Source: Rhodospirillaceae bacterium (GTDB taxonomy: Bacteria > Pseudomonadota > Alphaproteobacteria > UBA828). From it: a stretch of DNA of 64,000 nt. The notes below the pieces were generated by a model. That model did no database searches and was not told the DNA's origin. It saw nothing but the letters and a program-made list of their open reading frames with translations. The stretch is taken from assembly GCA_002728135.1 (NCBI GenBank), contig PBVE01000002.1, forward strand, positions 122,755 through 186,754. The letters run 5' to 3'. Positions 25,373-34,691 of the stretch are shown here, piece after piece. The translations under genes and the position numbers were made by a program. The first letter of the stretch is position 1, and every line of letters begins with the position of its first letter.

Positions 25373-26359
25373 CTAACGGGCCTCCAATAGCTGATAACGT
25401 ATAGGCTTGAGCATCAAGTTTATTAATACAACAGTAATTATCAAAACTATAAATGCCGCTGCACCCGCATAAGCGATGCGGAAATCAAGAAAAGCTAGTT
25501 TATATAAATATACACTAATAGTTTCCGTTGATGTACCAGGTCCGCCTTTTGTGAGCAAAACAACTTCATCAAATAACTTGATAACTTCCATACCCCTAAT
25601 AACAAAAGCTATAATTATAACACCCTTCATATTCGGAAGCATAATTGTCCAAAATATCTTAGCATTACTAGCACCAAGTACAGTCGCAGCTCTCAAAGGG
25701 TTTGCTGGTATAGAATTAAGTCCCGACAGAAGTATCAAAAAGAACAACGGTGTCCAATGCCAAACCTCTGTTACAACAACAGCAAAGAAAGCAGGGGTCG
25801 CTGAATTCAGCCATTCAACACCGCCACTACCAGCAGCATCACCTGAGATCCAACCGATGACCTGATTGATTGGACCATTGTATTGGAAAAGCATATACCA
25901 AGTATATCCTACGACTACTGGCATAATCATCATGGGGGTTAGCAGTGCTGTAAAAAATATTCTTTTTCCATAAAATGACTTAAGGAAGATTGTAGCCATT
26001 CCTAAGCCAATTAAAAATTCCAAGCATAGAGAAAGCACTGAAATGGACAGAGTCCTACCCAGTGCACTGAGATATCTAGGCTCATCAGTAACCAAATAGT
26101 TATAATTGATGCCCTGGTAAATAGGTTCAGTAAATACTTGGCCGAGAGCCGTCCAGATATCCCCATATATTGGCTGCCATTCCGTCAAACTGACGAAGAA
26201 CTCCAACATAAAAGGAAAAACTAAAAGAACCAGTAACAAAATTTGAATCGGAGTTATTAACAGTGGCCCAATTAAAACTTTGCTGTTTGGATCAAAACGA
26301 CGGTACCTCCCCGGCTTTGAAGCCGGGGAAGTCCCGTTTGTTGTTTGGTAGGAAGACAT
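25373..26359 (-). CDS. ABC importer permease (MalF/UgpA-type)
   Basis: A 328-residue permease with about six helices. The coupling loop reads NPLRAATVLGASNAKIFWT followed by IMLPN, with a Gly in the usual position. MalF/UgpA character is shown by the LLVFPFMLEFFVSLTEW start and KGGPGTSTETISVYLY near residue 280. Codons 11-17 (SPASKPG) lie within a perfect GC-rich palindrome that is unusual for this genome (see separate entry). It sits 58 bases after the binding-protein gene and abuts the second permease. Confidence 0.9.
   Translation of the reverse strand: MSSYQTTNGTSPASKPGRYRRFDPNSKVLIGPLLITPIQILLLVLLVFPFMLEFFVSLTEWQPIYGDIWTALGQVFTEPIYQGINYNYLVTDEPRYLSALGRTLSISVLSLCLEFLIGLGMATIFLKSFYGKRIFFTALLTPMMIMPVVVGYTWYMLFQYNGPINQVIGWISGDAAGSGGVEWLNSATPAFFAVVVTEVWHWTPLFFLILLSGLNSIPANPLRAATVLGASNAKIFWTIMLPNMKGVIIIAFVIRGMEVIKLFDEVVLLTKGGPGTSTETISVYLYKLAFLDFRIAYAGAAAFIVLIITVVLINLMLKPIRYQLLEAR
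26308..26329. repeat. GC-rich perfect palindrome inside the permease start
   Basis: TCCCCGGCT (26308-26316), a TTGA loop and AGCCGGGGA (26321-26329) form a nine-base-pair hairpin in an otherwise AT-rich genome. On the coding strand it encodes the polar N-terminal tail of the permease before the first helix. The shape resembles palindromic ends of IS200/IS605-type elements or other intragenic palindromic repeats; no transposase is nearby. It could also slow ribosomes or mark an mRNA processing point between the abundant binding protein and the permeases. Confidence 0.6.
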
Positions 26360-26417
26360 ATTAATCCATAACCTTTATCAAAATGTATAGATATTAACTA
26401 CTTTATCTCGGTTAGGA

Positions 26418-28022
26418 TTAAGACCAATTCGCTACACCAGCAGCCTTTTGCATAGGCTCTGAGTACATCTTGGCCAAGTTATGCCATGCTTCCTTCTGCT
26501 TATCTTTGCCTAAGCGACGAGTGATCTTATTACACTCTTTAGCAGCGTCCTTCATGGCTTTTTCTGGTGTCTTTTGTCCTGTGTATGCTGCCGACAAATT
26601 TACATCAATAGCATTGTGATACTCAAAACCACCTCTTAAGATGATTTCTGGGCACACGTCTGTCACTGCCTCGTATGAAGTTTTGAGGAAGTCGCCAGGA
26701 TAAGCAGAGAAGAACTCAGCATTAGGCTCTAAGAAATGGTTATTACGCCATGGATCAAAGTAGCCACCCTCGTTTGGTATTGAACGCTGTGACATAGTTG
26801 GTCCACATAGCCACTGGGCATAGAGATAAGATGCTTCAGGAATTTCTGAGTGTGCACTCACTACAAAGTCCCATGCAAATGGCATAATATCAGCTCGGAC
26901 TAATTCTCCGTTAACAACGGTTCCAGGAACCTTGGATATACCCATAGCTGTTGGATTTCCTGTTGAATCACGCTCACCAATTACAGAAGCGGCACCAGCA
27001 ACGTCTGCTGAGTAGCGCCATAGTGATGGCCAACCAAATTCCATGAAACCACGACCCTGCTTATAGTATTGGGCGTAATTATCTGTAAATCCATAGTTGA
27101 AGTTTTCTATAGGAATATAATCTTGAAGAGCAACTAGTTCAGCTACAGTTTCAATACTTTCTGGACTATCTGCCATAGAGTTCATATCTTCATCAAAGTA
27201 AAGAACACCCTTTGATTGGAAACGAGTCATCCAATGGAATTTGTTCCAGAAAGGTGAGCGATACTCTAAAGCACCCCAGAAATCGTTAGCTTTATCAGTG
27301 TATTTTGCTGCTAACTCATCATATTTACCCCAAGTGTCAGCAAGAGATCTTGGTGAATCTATCTTGTCGCCCGCGGCAGCTAATTTATCTGCACGGTAGT
27401 TAAGAAGCCACCAGTCACCATCACAGTAAAGACCATATATCTTTCCGTTATACTTCTGACCAAAGTCAGAAACTGGATAAGATAGTCTATTTGGACCGTC
27501 CATAATTTCTGGGTTATGTTTTTCAAAATAATCGTCTAGTGGTAAGGCTAGACCAGATTCAGCATAATCTGGAAGACTTAAAGGAGCTGGCAACATAAGG
27601 TCATATCGACCAGTCTTCGCGACAGCCTCCTGCATGCCTTTTTGATGAGTCTCGGTCACAGGGACCTGGATTAACTCAACATCAAAACCTGTAAGAGCTT
27701 TCCACTCCTCAGTAAATGGAGCCATGTTACCACCTGATCCAGATGGGTGCATGATACTGATTGTTTTCTTAGATGCACTAGAGTAAAGGGCTTTAGCAGC
27801 TTTTACAGCTCTATCTTCAGCACTATGTCCATCTGCCCAAGCACGTTTTACTCCAAGAGGAGCATTTTTCATTATCATGCCTATTGCAGTAGCACTTAGT
27901 CCAAGCCCAAACATTCCTTTAATTAAATCACGTCTAGACACGTTATGTGTCTTTGACATATGCATGCCCCATAAGCGATAGAGCTCATTTAGTACACGCT
28001 TTCTCTCGTTTTCAACTGACAT
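26418..28022 (-). CDS. ABC importer solute-binding protein with Tat signal
   Basis: A 534-residue family 1 extracellular solute-binding protein. The N-terminus is long: a charged first 25 residues, then a twin-arginine motif SRRDLIKG and a hydrophobic stretch, so export by Tat is predicted. The start at 28022 is supported by AGGGAGG about ten bases upstream; internal ATGs at codons 20 and 22 would shorten the leader without losing the Tat motif. The mature part shows the usual binding-protein features and many Trp/Tyr residues suited to stacking on a sugar or polyol. It is the first gene of a six-gene importer operon, divergent from the UPF0261 gene. Confidence 0.9.
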   Translation of the reverse strand: MSVENERKRVLNELYRLWGMHMSKTHNVSRRDLIKGMFGLGLSATAIGMIMKNAPLGVKRAWADGHSAEDRAVKAAKALYSSASKKTISIMHPSGSGGNMAPFTEEWKALTGFDVELIQVPVTETHQKGMQEAVAKTGRYDLMLPAPLSLPDYAESGLALPLDDYFEKHNPEIMDGPNRLSYPVSDFGQKYNGKIYGLYCDGDWWLLNYRADKLAAAGDKIDSPRSLADTWGKYDELAAKYTDKANDFWGALEYRSPFWNKFHWMTRFQSKGVLYFDEDMNSMADSPESIETVAELVALQDYIPIENFNYGFTDNYAQYYKQGRGFMEFGWPSLWRYSADVAGAASVIGERDSTGNPTAMGISKVPGTVVNGELVRADIMPFAWDFVVSAHSEIPEASYLYAQWLCGPTMSQRSIPNEGGYFDPWRNNHFLEPNAEFFSAYPGDFLKTSYEAVTDVCPEIILRGGFEYHNAIDVNLSAAYTGQKTPEKAMKDAAKECNKITRRLGKDKQKEAWHNLAKMYSEPMQKAAGVANWS

Positions 28023-28082
28023 ATTCGATCTGCCTCCCTAATATTGTGGCAATACGATAAATTATTCCCATCCGGCTGAAAA

Positions 28083-28110
28083 TGTTAGCAATAAATTTCG
28101 TTTGCTAACA
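28083..28110. promoter_or_regulatory. Operator-like inverted repeat in the divergent promoter region
   Basis: TGTTAGCAA (28083-28091) and TTGCTAACA (28102-28110) form a perfect nine-base dyad with a ten-base spacer. It lies about 60-90 bases upstream of the binding-protein ATG and 138-165 bases upstream of the divergent UPF0261 gene. Position and symmetry fit an operator for a dimeric repressor controlling transporter and UPF0261 genes together. It could instead be a 5' UTR hairpin. No regulator gene is adjacent. Confidence 0.5.
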
Positions 28111-28247
28111 AAAGCAACCGGAAACACGAAACGCAACACTATGACGATAGGAAAAATGAATCAAGTATCTTATTTAAATAGTAGTGTTTTTTTTTATAAA
28201 AATGAGAATTTTATGGAAATTAAATTAAAAAAACTGGATAAAAAACT

Positions 28248-29474
28248 ATGGAAAAACAAAAAAACGCATACATAATAGGAACATTTGACACTAAATCCGA
28301 AGAATTATTATATATCACAGATTTATTGATCAAATGTGGAATAGAAACTACTCTCGTTGATGTTTCTACTTCTTCAGATTATCAACCAGAAACAAATATT
28401 ACTGTAAAACCCTCAGATATACTGCAATTTCACCCAAAAAAAGAAAATCTTGATGAGAATTCAAATGACAGAGGTGCTGCAATTGCAATTATGAAAGAAT
28501 CTTTGGTTAACTTTATTAGACAAACAGAAAATATTGATGGTGCCATTGGTGCAGGGGGAAGTGGCAACACAGATCTTGTTAGTGCGGCATTAAGAGAGCT
28601 ACCGATTGGGATACCTAAAGTTATTGTTTCTACTGTTGGGTCAGGGAATATTTCTCCGTATGTTGGCCCTAATGATATTTCAATGGTTTATTCAGTAACT
28701 GATGTAGCTGGCCTAAATTCTATTTCCCGCAAAGTACTTGGGAATGCCGCACATTCATTAGCAGGCATGATAGCTAATGATATTGTTATAAAAAAAGATA
28801 ATACCCCCGCCTTAGGTTTGACTATGTTTGGTGTGACAACACCATGCGTAGATACCTTAAGGGAAAAACTTTCTAAGACTTATGATTGTCTAGTATTTCA
28901 TGCAACAGGCGTTGGCGGCCAGTCCATGGAGAAACTGGCAGAATCTAATCTTCTAGTCGGTGCAATTGATGTAACTACTACCGAAGTTTGTGACTTAATA
29001 GCTGGTGGTGTATTCGCTGCTAATGAAGATAGATTCGAACGGCTAGCTAAATCGGGGCTTCCTTATGTAGGGTCTTGTGGTGCTCTAGACATGGTCAATT
29101 TTGGTGCAATAGAAACTGTTCCTGAACAATATATGAATCGAAACCTTTACGTTCATAATGCTAATGTCACCCTAATGAGAACCAATAACTCTGAATGTCA
29201 GAAAATTGGTGAATTCATTGCGAGAAAATTAAATCTTTTTCATGAACCGTTTAGTTTTCTATTTCCAGAGAAGGGCTTTTCACTTCTTGATGCTGAAGGG
29301 CAAAAATTCTACGACCCTGAAGCTAATAATACCCTACTTGAATCTCTATACGCTAATATCTTACCGACTCACCGACATAGAATAATTTCGTTACCTTTAC
29401 ACATAAACGATCCAGATTTTGCAGAAGCATTAATTGAATCATGGAAAAATATTGTTGGAGAAAAAAATGACTAA
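28248..29474 (+). CDS. UPF0261 / Tm-1-like ATP-binding domain protein
   Basis: A 408-residue protein matching the UPF0261 family: the N-terminal [17 protein letters not shown] motif, [19 protein letters not shown] near residue 100, IVSTVGSGN, and [14 protein letters not shown] in the second half. The fold is shared with the ATP-binding half of the plant Tm-1 resistance protein, and the bacterial role is unclear. Its stop overlaps the start of the PEP-hydrolase-like gene by eight bases, and the two are partners in many genomes and in fused Tm-1 proteins. Divergent from the ABC importer, so it may process the imported compound (inference). Confidence 0.85.
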   Translation: MEKQKNAYIIGTFDTKSEELLYITDLLIKCGIETTLVDVSTSSDYQPETNITVKPSDILQFHPKKENLDENSNDRGAAIAIMKESLVNFIRQTENIDGAIGAGGSGNTDLVSAALRELPIGIPKVIVSTVGSGNISPYVGPNDISMVYSVTDVAGLNSISRKVLGNAAHSLAGMIANDIVIKKDNTPALGLTMFGVTTPCVDTLREKLSKTYDCLVFHATGVGGQSMEKLAESNLLVGAIDVTTTEVCDLIAGGVFAANEDRFERLAKSGLPYVGSCGALDMVNFGAIETVPEQYMNRNLYVHNANVTLMRTNNSECQKIGEFIARKLNLFHEPFSFLFPEKGFSLLDAEGQKFYDPEANNTLLESLYANILPTHRHRIISLPLHINDPDFAEALIESWKNIVGEKND

Positions 29475-30297
29475 ACTTTCAAGAATAGAGATTTTGGCTC
29501 AATTTAGAAAAATGATAAATGAACGACAACCAATAATTGGTGGAGGAGCTGGAACTGGGCTATCAGCTAAGTGTGAAGAAGAGGGCGGAATTGACCTAAT
29601 AGTTATTTATAACTCTGGAAGGTATAGAATGGCCGGAAGGGGTTCACTTGCTGGGCTATTAGCATATGGAAACGCAAATGAGATAGTTAAAGAAATGGCA
29701 TCTGAAGTTATTCCAGTTATTAAATCCACCCCTGTTCTTGCTGGAGTAAATGGAACTGATCCATTTATGATACCCAAATTGTTGATTCAAGAATTAAAAG
29801 AACTTGGATTCGCAGGGGTTCAAAACTTCCCAACCGTTGGACTTATTGATGGTACTTTTAGAACTAATCTTGAAGAAACAGGAATGGGTTATGACCTTGA
29901 AGTTGATTTCATTGCATTGGCTCACGATGAAGGAATGTTAACTACCCCATATGTTTTCAACACTAACGATGCCATAAAGATGACTAAAGCTGGCGCTGAC
30001 ATTATTGTTGCGCACATGGGGTTAACAACAAGTGGAAAAATTGGAGCACAAACATCTAGGTCATTAAAAGAATGTGTTAAACTCATTAATGAGTGGTCAA
30101 GTGCAGCTAAATCTATCAGAGATAACGTGATTGTACTTTGCCATGGCGGCCCAATAGCAACGCCAGAAGACGCAAATTTTATCTTAAAGAATTGTAAAAA
30201 TGTTCACGGATTTTATGGAGCGTCAAGTATGGAACGTCTGCCAACTGAAATTGCACTTACAAACCAAACTAGAGAATTTAAGAAAATTAAATTTTAG
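29467..30297 (+). CDS. Phosphoenolpyruvate hydrolase-like TIM-barrel protein
   Basis: A 276-residue protein starting at ATG 29467, with GGAG seven bases upstream, overlapping the previous gene by eight bases. It shows the family pattern [19 protein letters not shown] near residue 24, [16 protein letters not shown], the [10 protein letters not shown] loop, and a C-terminal [14 protein letters not shown] phosphate-binding-like segment. Relatives are annotated as PEP hydrolase or TIM-barrel signal proteins and form the C-terminal half of Tm-1-like fusions. A C-C bond lyase or hydrolase activity is plausible. It converges with the MIP18-family gene 55 bases away. Confidence 0.82.
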   Translation: MTKLSRIEILAQFRKMINERQPIIGGGAGTGLSAKCEEEGGIDLIVIYNSGRYRMAGRGSLAGLLAYGNANEIVKEMASEVIPVIKSTPVLAGVNGTDPFMIPKLLIQELKELGFAGVQNFPTVGLIDGTFRTNLEETGMGYDLEVDFIALAHDEGMLTTPYVFNTNDAIKMTKAGADIIVAHMGLTTSGKIGAQTSRSLKECVKLINEWSSAAKSIRDNVIVLCHGGPIATPEDANFILKNCKNVHGFYGASSMERLPTEIALTNQTREFKKIKF

Positions 30298-30352
30298 TCT
30301 CATAATGCTAATTATGAAAAAAATTTTTGTCAGAGAGTAAAGCTATAAAGAA

Positions 30353-31075
30353 TTAAACTTTTTCTTCTGTTAACTCGGATTTGTCACGAACTTTTAATAG
30401 GCTTCGACAAACTGATCCCGTGAATTCCATATTTAATCTTGTAGCCCTCAATTTCTCCATTCTGATCTTGAAATTTTCTAGTTTTATTTGTTCTTCATTT
30501 TCATCGATAAATGCAGCACTATTACTAGCAGTTACATTCCCATGTGCTTCTATGTAACGATGCCGATTATTATCTGCCTCATCATTACTATAGTTAAAAC
30601 TTCTCAAATCATTTAGATTCATTGATAAAAGCTCAGAGACTTTAATTCCTTCTTTTAATAAGTCTTTTATCACAAGCTCCTGTCTACGCTGGAAAGCCTT
30701 GATAATAAATTTTTTCTTAACCTCTTCTATATCGCCATTAGCTTCCCCAGCAAAAACTTCTCCAAATGAATTACCTGCAGTGAGGCCTTCATTAATTTTA
30801 TCACCAAAAATATGGTCTCTGAGTATTGGCTGAACATTTTTTACCCAAGGTAAATTACTAATTTCATTCTGTATGCCTGAGGCCATTAACCAAGCAAAAT
30901 TGGGAGAACACCAAGCTGTAGGCAGACGAAACTTAACTTTCACAGACCCTGATTCTGATATAATTACTTCTTCTATAAAATTTAGGTCAGTAATAGGTTC
31001 ATCTAATTCTGGATCACATACACGTGATAGAACCTGCCAAACCTCAGTTGTTTTGGTGCTCTTCATATTAGACAA
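30353..31075 (-). CDS. MIP18/DUF59-family protein (iron-sulfur assembly-like)
   Basis: A 240-residue protein. Residues about 10-95 form a MIP18/DUF59 domain (VCDPELDEPITDLNFIEEV), with Cys at the position near TAWCSPNF seen in SufT/PaaD-type proteins that help mature iron-sulfur enzymes. The rest is a charged, mostly helical extension without known motifs. It starts 18 bases after the amidohydrolase stop. In actinobacterial propane monooxygenase clusters, a DUF59 protein and an amidohydrolase occur together next to a diiron enzyme; here no diiron monooxygenase is found nearby. Confidence 0.75.
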   Translation of the reverse strand: MSNMKSTKTTEVWQVLSRVCDPELDEPITDLNFIEEVIISESGSVKVKFRLPTAWCSPNFAWLMASGIQNEISNLPWVKNVQPILRDHIFGDKINEGLTAGNSFGEVFAGEANGDIEEVKKKFIIKAFQRRQELVIKDLLKEGIKVSELLSMNLNDLRSFNYSNDEADNNRHRYIEAHGNVTASNSAAFIDENEEQIKLENFKIRMEKLRATRLNMEFTGSVCRSLLKVRDKSELTEEKV

Positions 31076-31093
31076 CTTGATGTATTTTACTAA

Positions 31094-32092
31094 TTAAGCA
31101 GCAAATTTCTTTTTTGAATTCGCCACATCTATATCATAAAGACGAGCCGCATTAAGCCCAAGAATTTTTGCCTTAACTTCAGGTGTCAATTTAATGCCTC
31201 TTTCCTTCTCCACTTCTTCAGGGAGTTCAAGAGATACAAATTTTTCGACTAGCCAGTCCGGCGTCCAGATAGCATAATCACTTCCAAAAAGAAGTCTGTC
31301 CTCTCCCAACCAGAATAGGAGTTCACCCAAAACTTCTGCGAAATAACCAGGACGGGCATGCATAAATGGCATCACAACAGCAAGACCACCATAAACATTT
31401 GGTTCCTGAACGGCTATCCAACAAAATTCGTCAAGCCTTGGTAACCCACAATGTTCTATTATGAAATTTAAATTTGGAAAATCTGTTGCAGCATGATCAA
31501 CATCAGCAACATCAAATGAGTCCTTATCAAGCGGGGTAATAGTTGGACCTTTATGAACATGCATGTTCTTTATGCCCAATTTCTCACATAGTTCGAAACA
31601 TTTATAAGCTGCTGGGTCAGAGAGTTTCCAGCCTCGGGAAGCACCATTCCATTCTGCTGTGTATAGTTTGACACCTTTACAATTATATTTTTCTGCAAGG
31701 AAAGAAATATAGTCCAGAGCGGCCTCACCGTCCCTAGGGTCAAATGCACCATTTACAATAAAGCGATCCGGATAAGCCTCAGCTAATTGATAATTTCTTT
31801 CAATAGGATTGAAACCATTTACATAAAAATCCCTAAGATAGGTTGATTGACATATAGCTACATCCACAGGCCCATCAACAAATAAATCATTATAAGTAGT
31901 CTCCACCTCACAAAGGTCGAATCGATCTCTAGTCCAAATTTTCTCTGAGGGGCTGAGGGCAGAGTGGTAGGCGTAAAAACAGTCTATAAATTGTTTTCCA
32001 TGAATATTTTTGTGATTTTCAGCTGTACCGTCCCACATATGCATGTGACTATCGATTACAAAATATTCGTCTCCTGATGCAGATTTATACAT
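31094..32092 (-). CDS. Amidohydrolase family 2 metal-dependent hydrolase
   Basis: A 332-residue TIM-barrel hydrolase, starting at the ATG at 32092, which has a GGGGGAT ribosome site; an ATG 11 codons earlier has no such site. The N-terminal metal motif is DSHMHMW (His16, His18). Further ligands or catalytic residues lie in GVKLY, MHVHKGP, IEHCG and FGSDYAIW (aspartate). The family includes decarboxylases and lactonases. The order amidohydrolase then DUF59 protein recalls propane monooxygenase loci. It lies 228 bases after the 3-hydroxyisobutyrate dehydrogenase-like gene and may have its own promoter. Confidence 0.82.
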   Translation of the reverse strand: MYKSASGDEYFVIDSHMHMWDGTAENHKNIHGKQFIDCFYAYHSALSPSEKIWTRDRFDLCEVETTYNDLFVDGPVDVAICQSTYLRDFYVNGFNPIERNYQLAEAYPDRFIVNGAFDPRDGEAALDYISFLAEKYNCKGVKLYTAEWNGASRGWKLSDPAAYKCFELCEKLGIKNMHVHKGPTITPLDKDSFDVADVDHAATDFPNLNFIIEHCGLPRLDEFCWIAVQEPNVYGGLAVVMPFMHARPGYFAEVLGELLFWLGEDRLLFGSDYAIWTPDWLVEKFVSLELPEEVEKERGIKLTPEVKAKILGLNAARLYDIDVANSKKKFAA

Positions 32093-32320
32093 TGTAATTA
32101 TCCCCCGTTGTGTATGTGTAAACAAATATTAAATGCTGCTATTTGTAACTGCCATAAACATCACTATTCAAATGAATTCTATGCTTAAAAATCATTTGTT
32201 ATTAGACTGCCCGAACATCCCAATATATACAACTCTTATACTTAATACTTTGGTTTTTGGATCTCACATCTTCCCGACAAAAACCATAAGTTAAATAATA
32301 AACCTCAATATAATAACAAA

Positions 32321-33229
32321 TTAAAGTTTTTTTTCTATTTCTAGAAGCCGTTTTATTACTGGGTGATAATGCGTTCCCCAACCTTGAGATATTGCTTGCT
32401 CAAACAAATCAAGGATTCTCTCTGCCCCATCTGCTCTAGATCCATTTTCTGAAGCTATATCTAAAGCATATAACAAATCTTTCTTAGCATAATTTACTGA
32501 GAAAGCCCCCTCTGGAAAACTGTTGGGAATGACTGCCTTTACTCCGTGATTTCTTAAGGCAAAGCTATCTCCAGAACTCTTGGAGATAGCTTCAACTAGT
32601 GAATTCACGGAAACCCCTGCTTTTTCCCCAATTACCAAAGCTTCAGAAAAAGCAGCAATATTCTGAAACAAAACCATGTTGTTTAATATCTTACAAACCT
32701 CACCAGCACCAACTTCCCCACAGTGGATTATATCAGTCGCTATGTATTGTAATATGGGTTTTATTCTTTTCATCACGGACAAATCTGCACCAACCATAAT
32801 TGATAATTTACCATCAATTGCGGCTTGTCTGGTTCTTGCCACAGGTGTGTCGGCAAATAAAACTCCTTTTTTTGTAAATGTTCTATAAATCTCCCTTGAA
32901 AGGGATGGAGGTGTAGTAGATGAGTCGAGAACAATCTGGCCTGATCGTATTATTTCAACTAGGCCTGACTTCCCTAAACATAGATCTCTAACTTCTTTCC
33001 CGCTTGGTAAAGATAGTATAATAAGATCTGAGATAGAAACTATTTCATCAAGAGATTCTACAATTTTTACTCCGCAATCAATGAGCTTTGCGTAATCATT
33101 CTTTTTAATATCAAACCCTATTACTTTACCCCTATGCTTCAGAGCAATATTTTGGCACATAGGTTCACCCATTACACCAAGACCTATAAATCCAATTGTA
33201 TTAATATTTTGCACGGACACTGCCTCCAA
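32321..33229 (-). CDS. 3-hydroxyisobutyrate dehydrogenase-family oxidoreductase
   Basis: A 302-residue beta-hydroxyacid dehydrogenase. The Rossmann motif GLGVMG is at residues 16-21. The substrate-binding segment around residues 127-147 (DTPVARTRQAAIDGKLSIMVG) replaces the usual DAPVSGG wording. The catalytic Lys180 lies in GEVCKILNN, with Asn184. It oxidises a 3-hydroxy acid to a semialdehyde or reduces the reverse. It is six bases downstream of an aldehyde dehydrogenase on the same strand, matching a hydroxy acid to semialdehyde to acid sequence. Confidence 0.87.
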   Translation of the reverse strand: MEAVSVQNINTIGFIGLGVMGEPMCQNIALKHRGKVIGFDIKKNDYAKLIDCGVKIVESLDEIVSISDLIILSLPSGKEVRDLCLGKSGLVEIIRSGQIVLDSSTTPPSLSREIYRTFTKKGVLFADTPVARTRQAAIDGKLSIMVGADLSVMKRIKPILQYIATDIIHCGEVGAGEVCKILNNMVLFQNIAAFSEALVIGEKAGVSVNSLVEAISKSSGDSFALRNHGVKAVIPNSFPEGAFSVNYAKKDLLYALDIASENGSRADGAERILDLFEQAISQGWGTHYHPVIKRLLEIEKKL

Positions 33230-33235
33230 AAATCC

Positions 33236-34660
33236 CTAGATAGAAATAGAAATTGTTTTCTTCGCTTGATAAAGCTCTATCCCTTGACGGCCCTTTTCTT
33301 GCCCTAAACCGCTATCTTTCATACCACCAAAAGGGTTTGCTATGGAAAGCACTTTATATGAGTTTATCCAAACTGTTCCTGCATCAATATTTTTTGCAAT
33401 GCGCCATGCACGTTTAAAATCATTTGTCCAAATACCACACGCGAGGCCATAAACAGAATTGTTTGCAAGTTCAATTAACTCTTCTTCATTATCAAATGAA
33501 GCCACTATCAAAACTGGGCCAAAAATTTCTTCCTTATATGCTCGGGCATTAGGACTTAAATCCTTTATAATTGTGGGAAGATAATAGGCACCTTGATCTA
33601 AACCTTCAGGCCTATTGCCACCTATGAGAATCTCGCCGCCATCAGAGATAGCACTTCTTATATAGTTTTCAACTACGTCGCGATGACTAAACGAAGATAA
33701 AGGGCCAAGCTCTGTTGATTCATCTGCTGGATTTCCTACCGAATAACTTTTAACTATGTTTATCAACTCATGAATTAATGATTCATAAATATCTTTCTGA
33801 ACCAGCAGCCTTGATCCAGCCACACACGATTGACCCATAGACCCAAAAATACCATCTGCTATTGCTCTTGATGCTTGTTCAATATTCGCATCAGCAAAAA
33901 CAATATGTGGTGATTTACCACCTAATTCTAAAGCAACGGGCATTAATTTTTCTGAAGCTGCACGAGCAATAGCTCTACCAGTATTAGTTCCTCCAGTAAA
34001 AGAGACCATACGAACACTTGGGTGAGAAACAATAGGCGATCCTACATCCGTCCCAGAACCATTTAATACATTTATTAGTTCTGGTGGAAAACCTGCTTCT
34101 ACGCAAAGCTTACCAAGTGCAATACCTATTCCTGGTGTAACTTCAGAAGGCTTTAAAATAACACTATTACCCGCCGCAAGAGCAGGGGCAAGTTTCTGTG
34201 CCTCCATAGTCAGTGGAGAATTCCATGGCGTAATTAACCCCACAATACCAAAAGGCTCATTTAATGTCATAGATAAATTATTTGAACGGGGAGTTGTAAC
34301 AACAGTTTCTTGGGTTTCACAAACAGATGCATAATAAAAAAATATTTCTGCACAAGCTTTTGCTTGAGATCTACATTCCTTTATTGTTTTACCATTCTGA
34401 ATCATCTGTAGTTTAGCAAGCTCTTCCTTATCACGCTCAATTAGTTTGCCAACATTTCTCAATAAAACTGCGCGCTTGTGAGGCAAAACTTCTCGCCATG
34501 AAGAGTTTGCTTCAGTTGCAGCATTAATAGCATCATCAAGATCCAAATATGACGCAGTTGAATACTTTACTTTAGACTCTCCATTTGCTGGATTTTGAGA
34601 AAAAAGAGTTGGTCCTCTACCTAAGACCTCTTTTCCTCCGATTAAGATTGGTTCTATCAT
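33236..34660 (-). CDS. NAD(P)-dependent aldehyde dehydrogenase
   Basis: A 474-residue aldehyde dehydrogenase with all catalytic elements: Asn147 in TPWNSP, Glu245 in LELGGKSP, Cys279 in GQSCVAGSR and the late EEIFGPV motif. It resembles the betaine-aldehyde/5-carboxymethyl-2-hydroxymuconic semialdehyde group in wording, but specificity is open. It lies between a TcuA-like flavoprotein (31 bases upstream) and a 3-hydroxyisobutyrate dehydrogenase-like gene (6 bases downstream), so it is part of one catabolic transcript. Confidence 0.9.
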   Translation of the reverse strand: MIEPILIGGKEVLGRGPTLFSQNPANGESKVKYSTASYLDLDDAINAATEANSSWREVLPHKRAVLLRNVGKLIERDKEELAKLQMIQNGKTIKECRSQAKACAEIFFYYASVCETQETVVTTPRSNNLSMTLNEPFGIVGLITPWNSPLTMEAQKLAPALAAGNSVILKPSEVTPGIGIALGKLCVEAGFPPELINVLNGSGTDVGSPIVSHPSVRMVSFTGGTNTGRAIARAASEKLMPVALELGGKSPHIVFADANIEQASRAIADGIFGSMGQSCVAGSRLLVQKDIYESLIHELINIVKSYSVGNPADESTELGPLSSFSHRDVVENYIRSAISDGGEILIGGNRPEGLDQGAYYLPTIIKDLSPNARAYKEEIFGPVLIVASFDNEEELIELANNSVYGLACGIWTNDFKRAWRIAKNIDAGTVWINSYKVLSIANPFGGMKDSGLGQEKGRQGIELYQAKKTISISI

Positions 34661-34691
34661 AATGCTATGGTCCTAGATCTAATACCCATAA

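Noticed and set aside
32251-32286. TGGTTTTTG/CAAAAACCA inverted repeat after the 3-hydroxyisobutyrate dehydrogenase-like gene as a terminator
   Set aside because: An AT-rich stem with an 18-base loop and no adjacent U-run; too weak to annotate.
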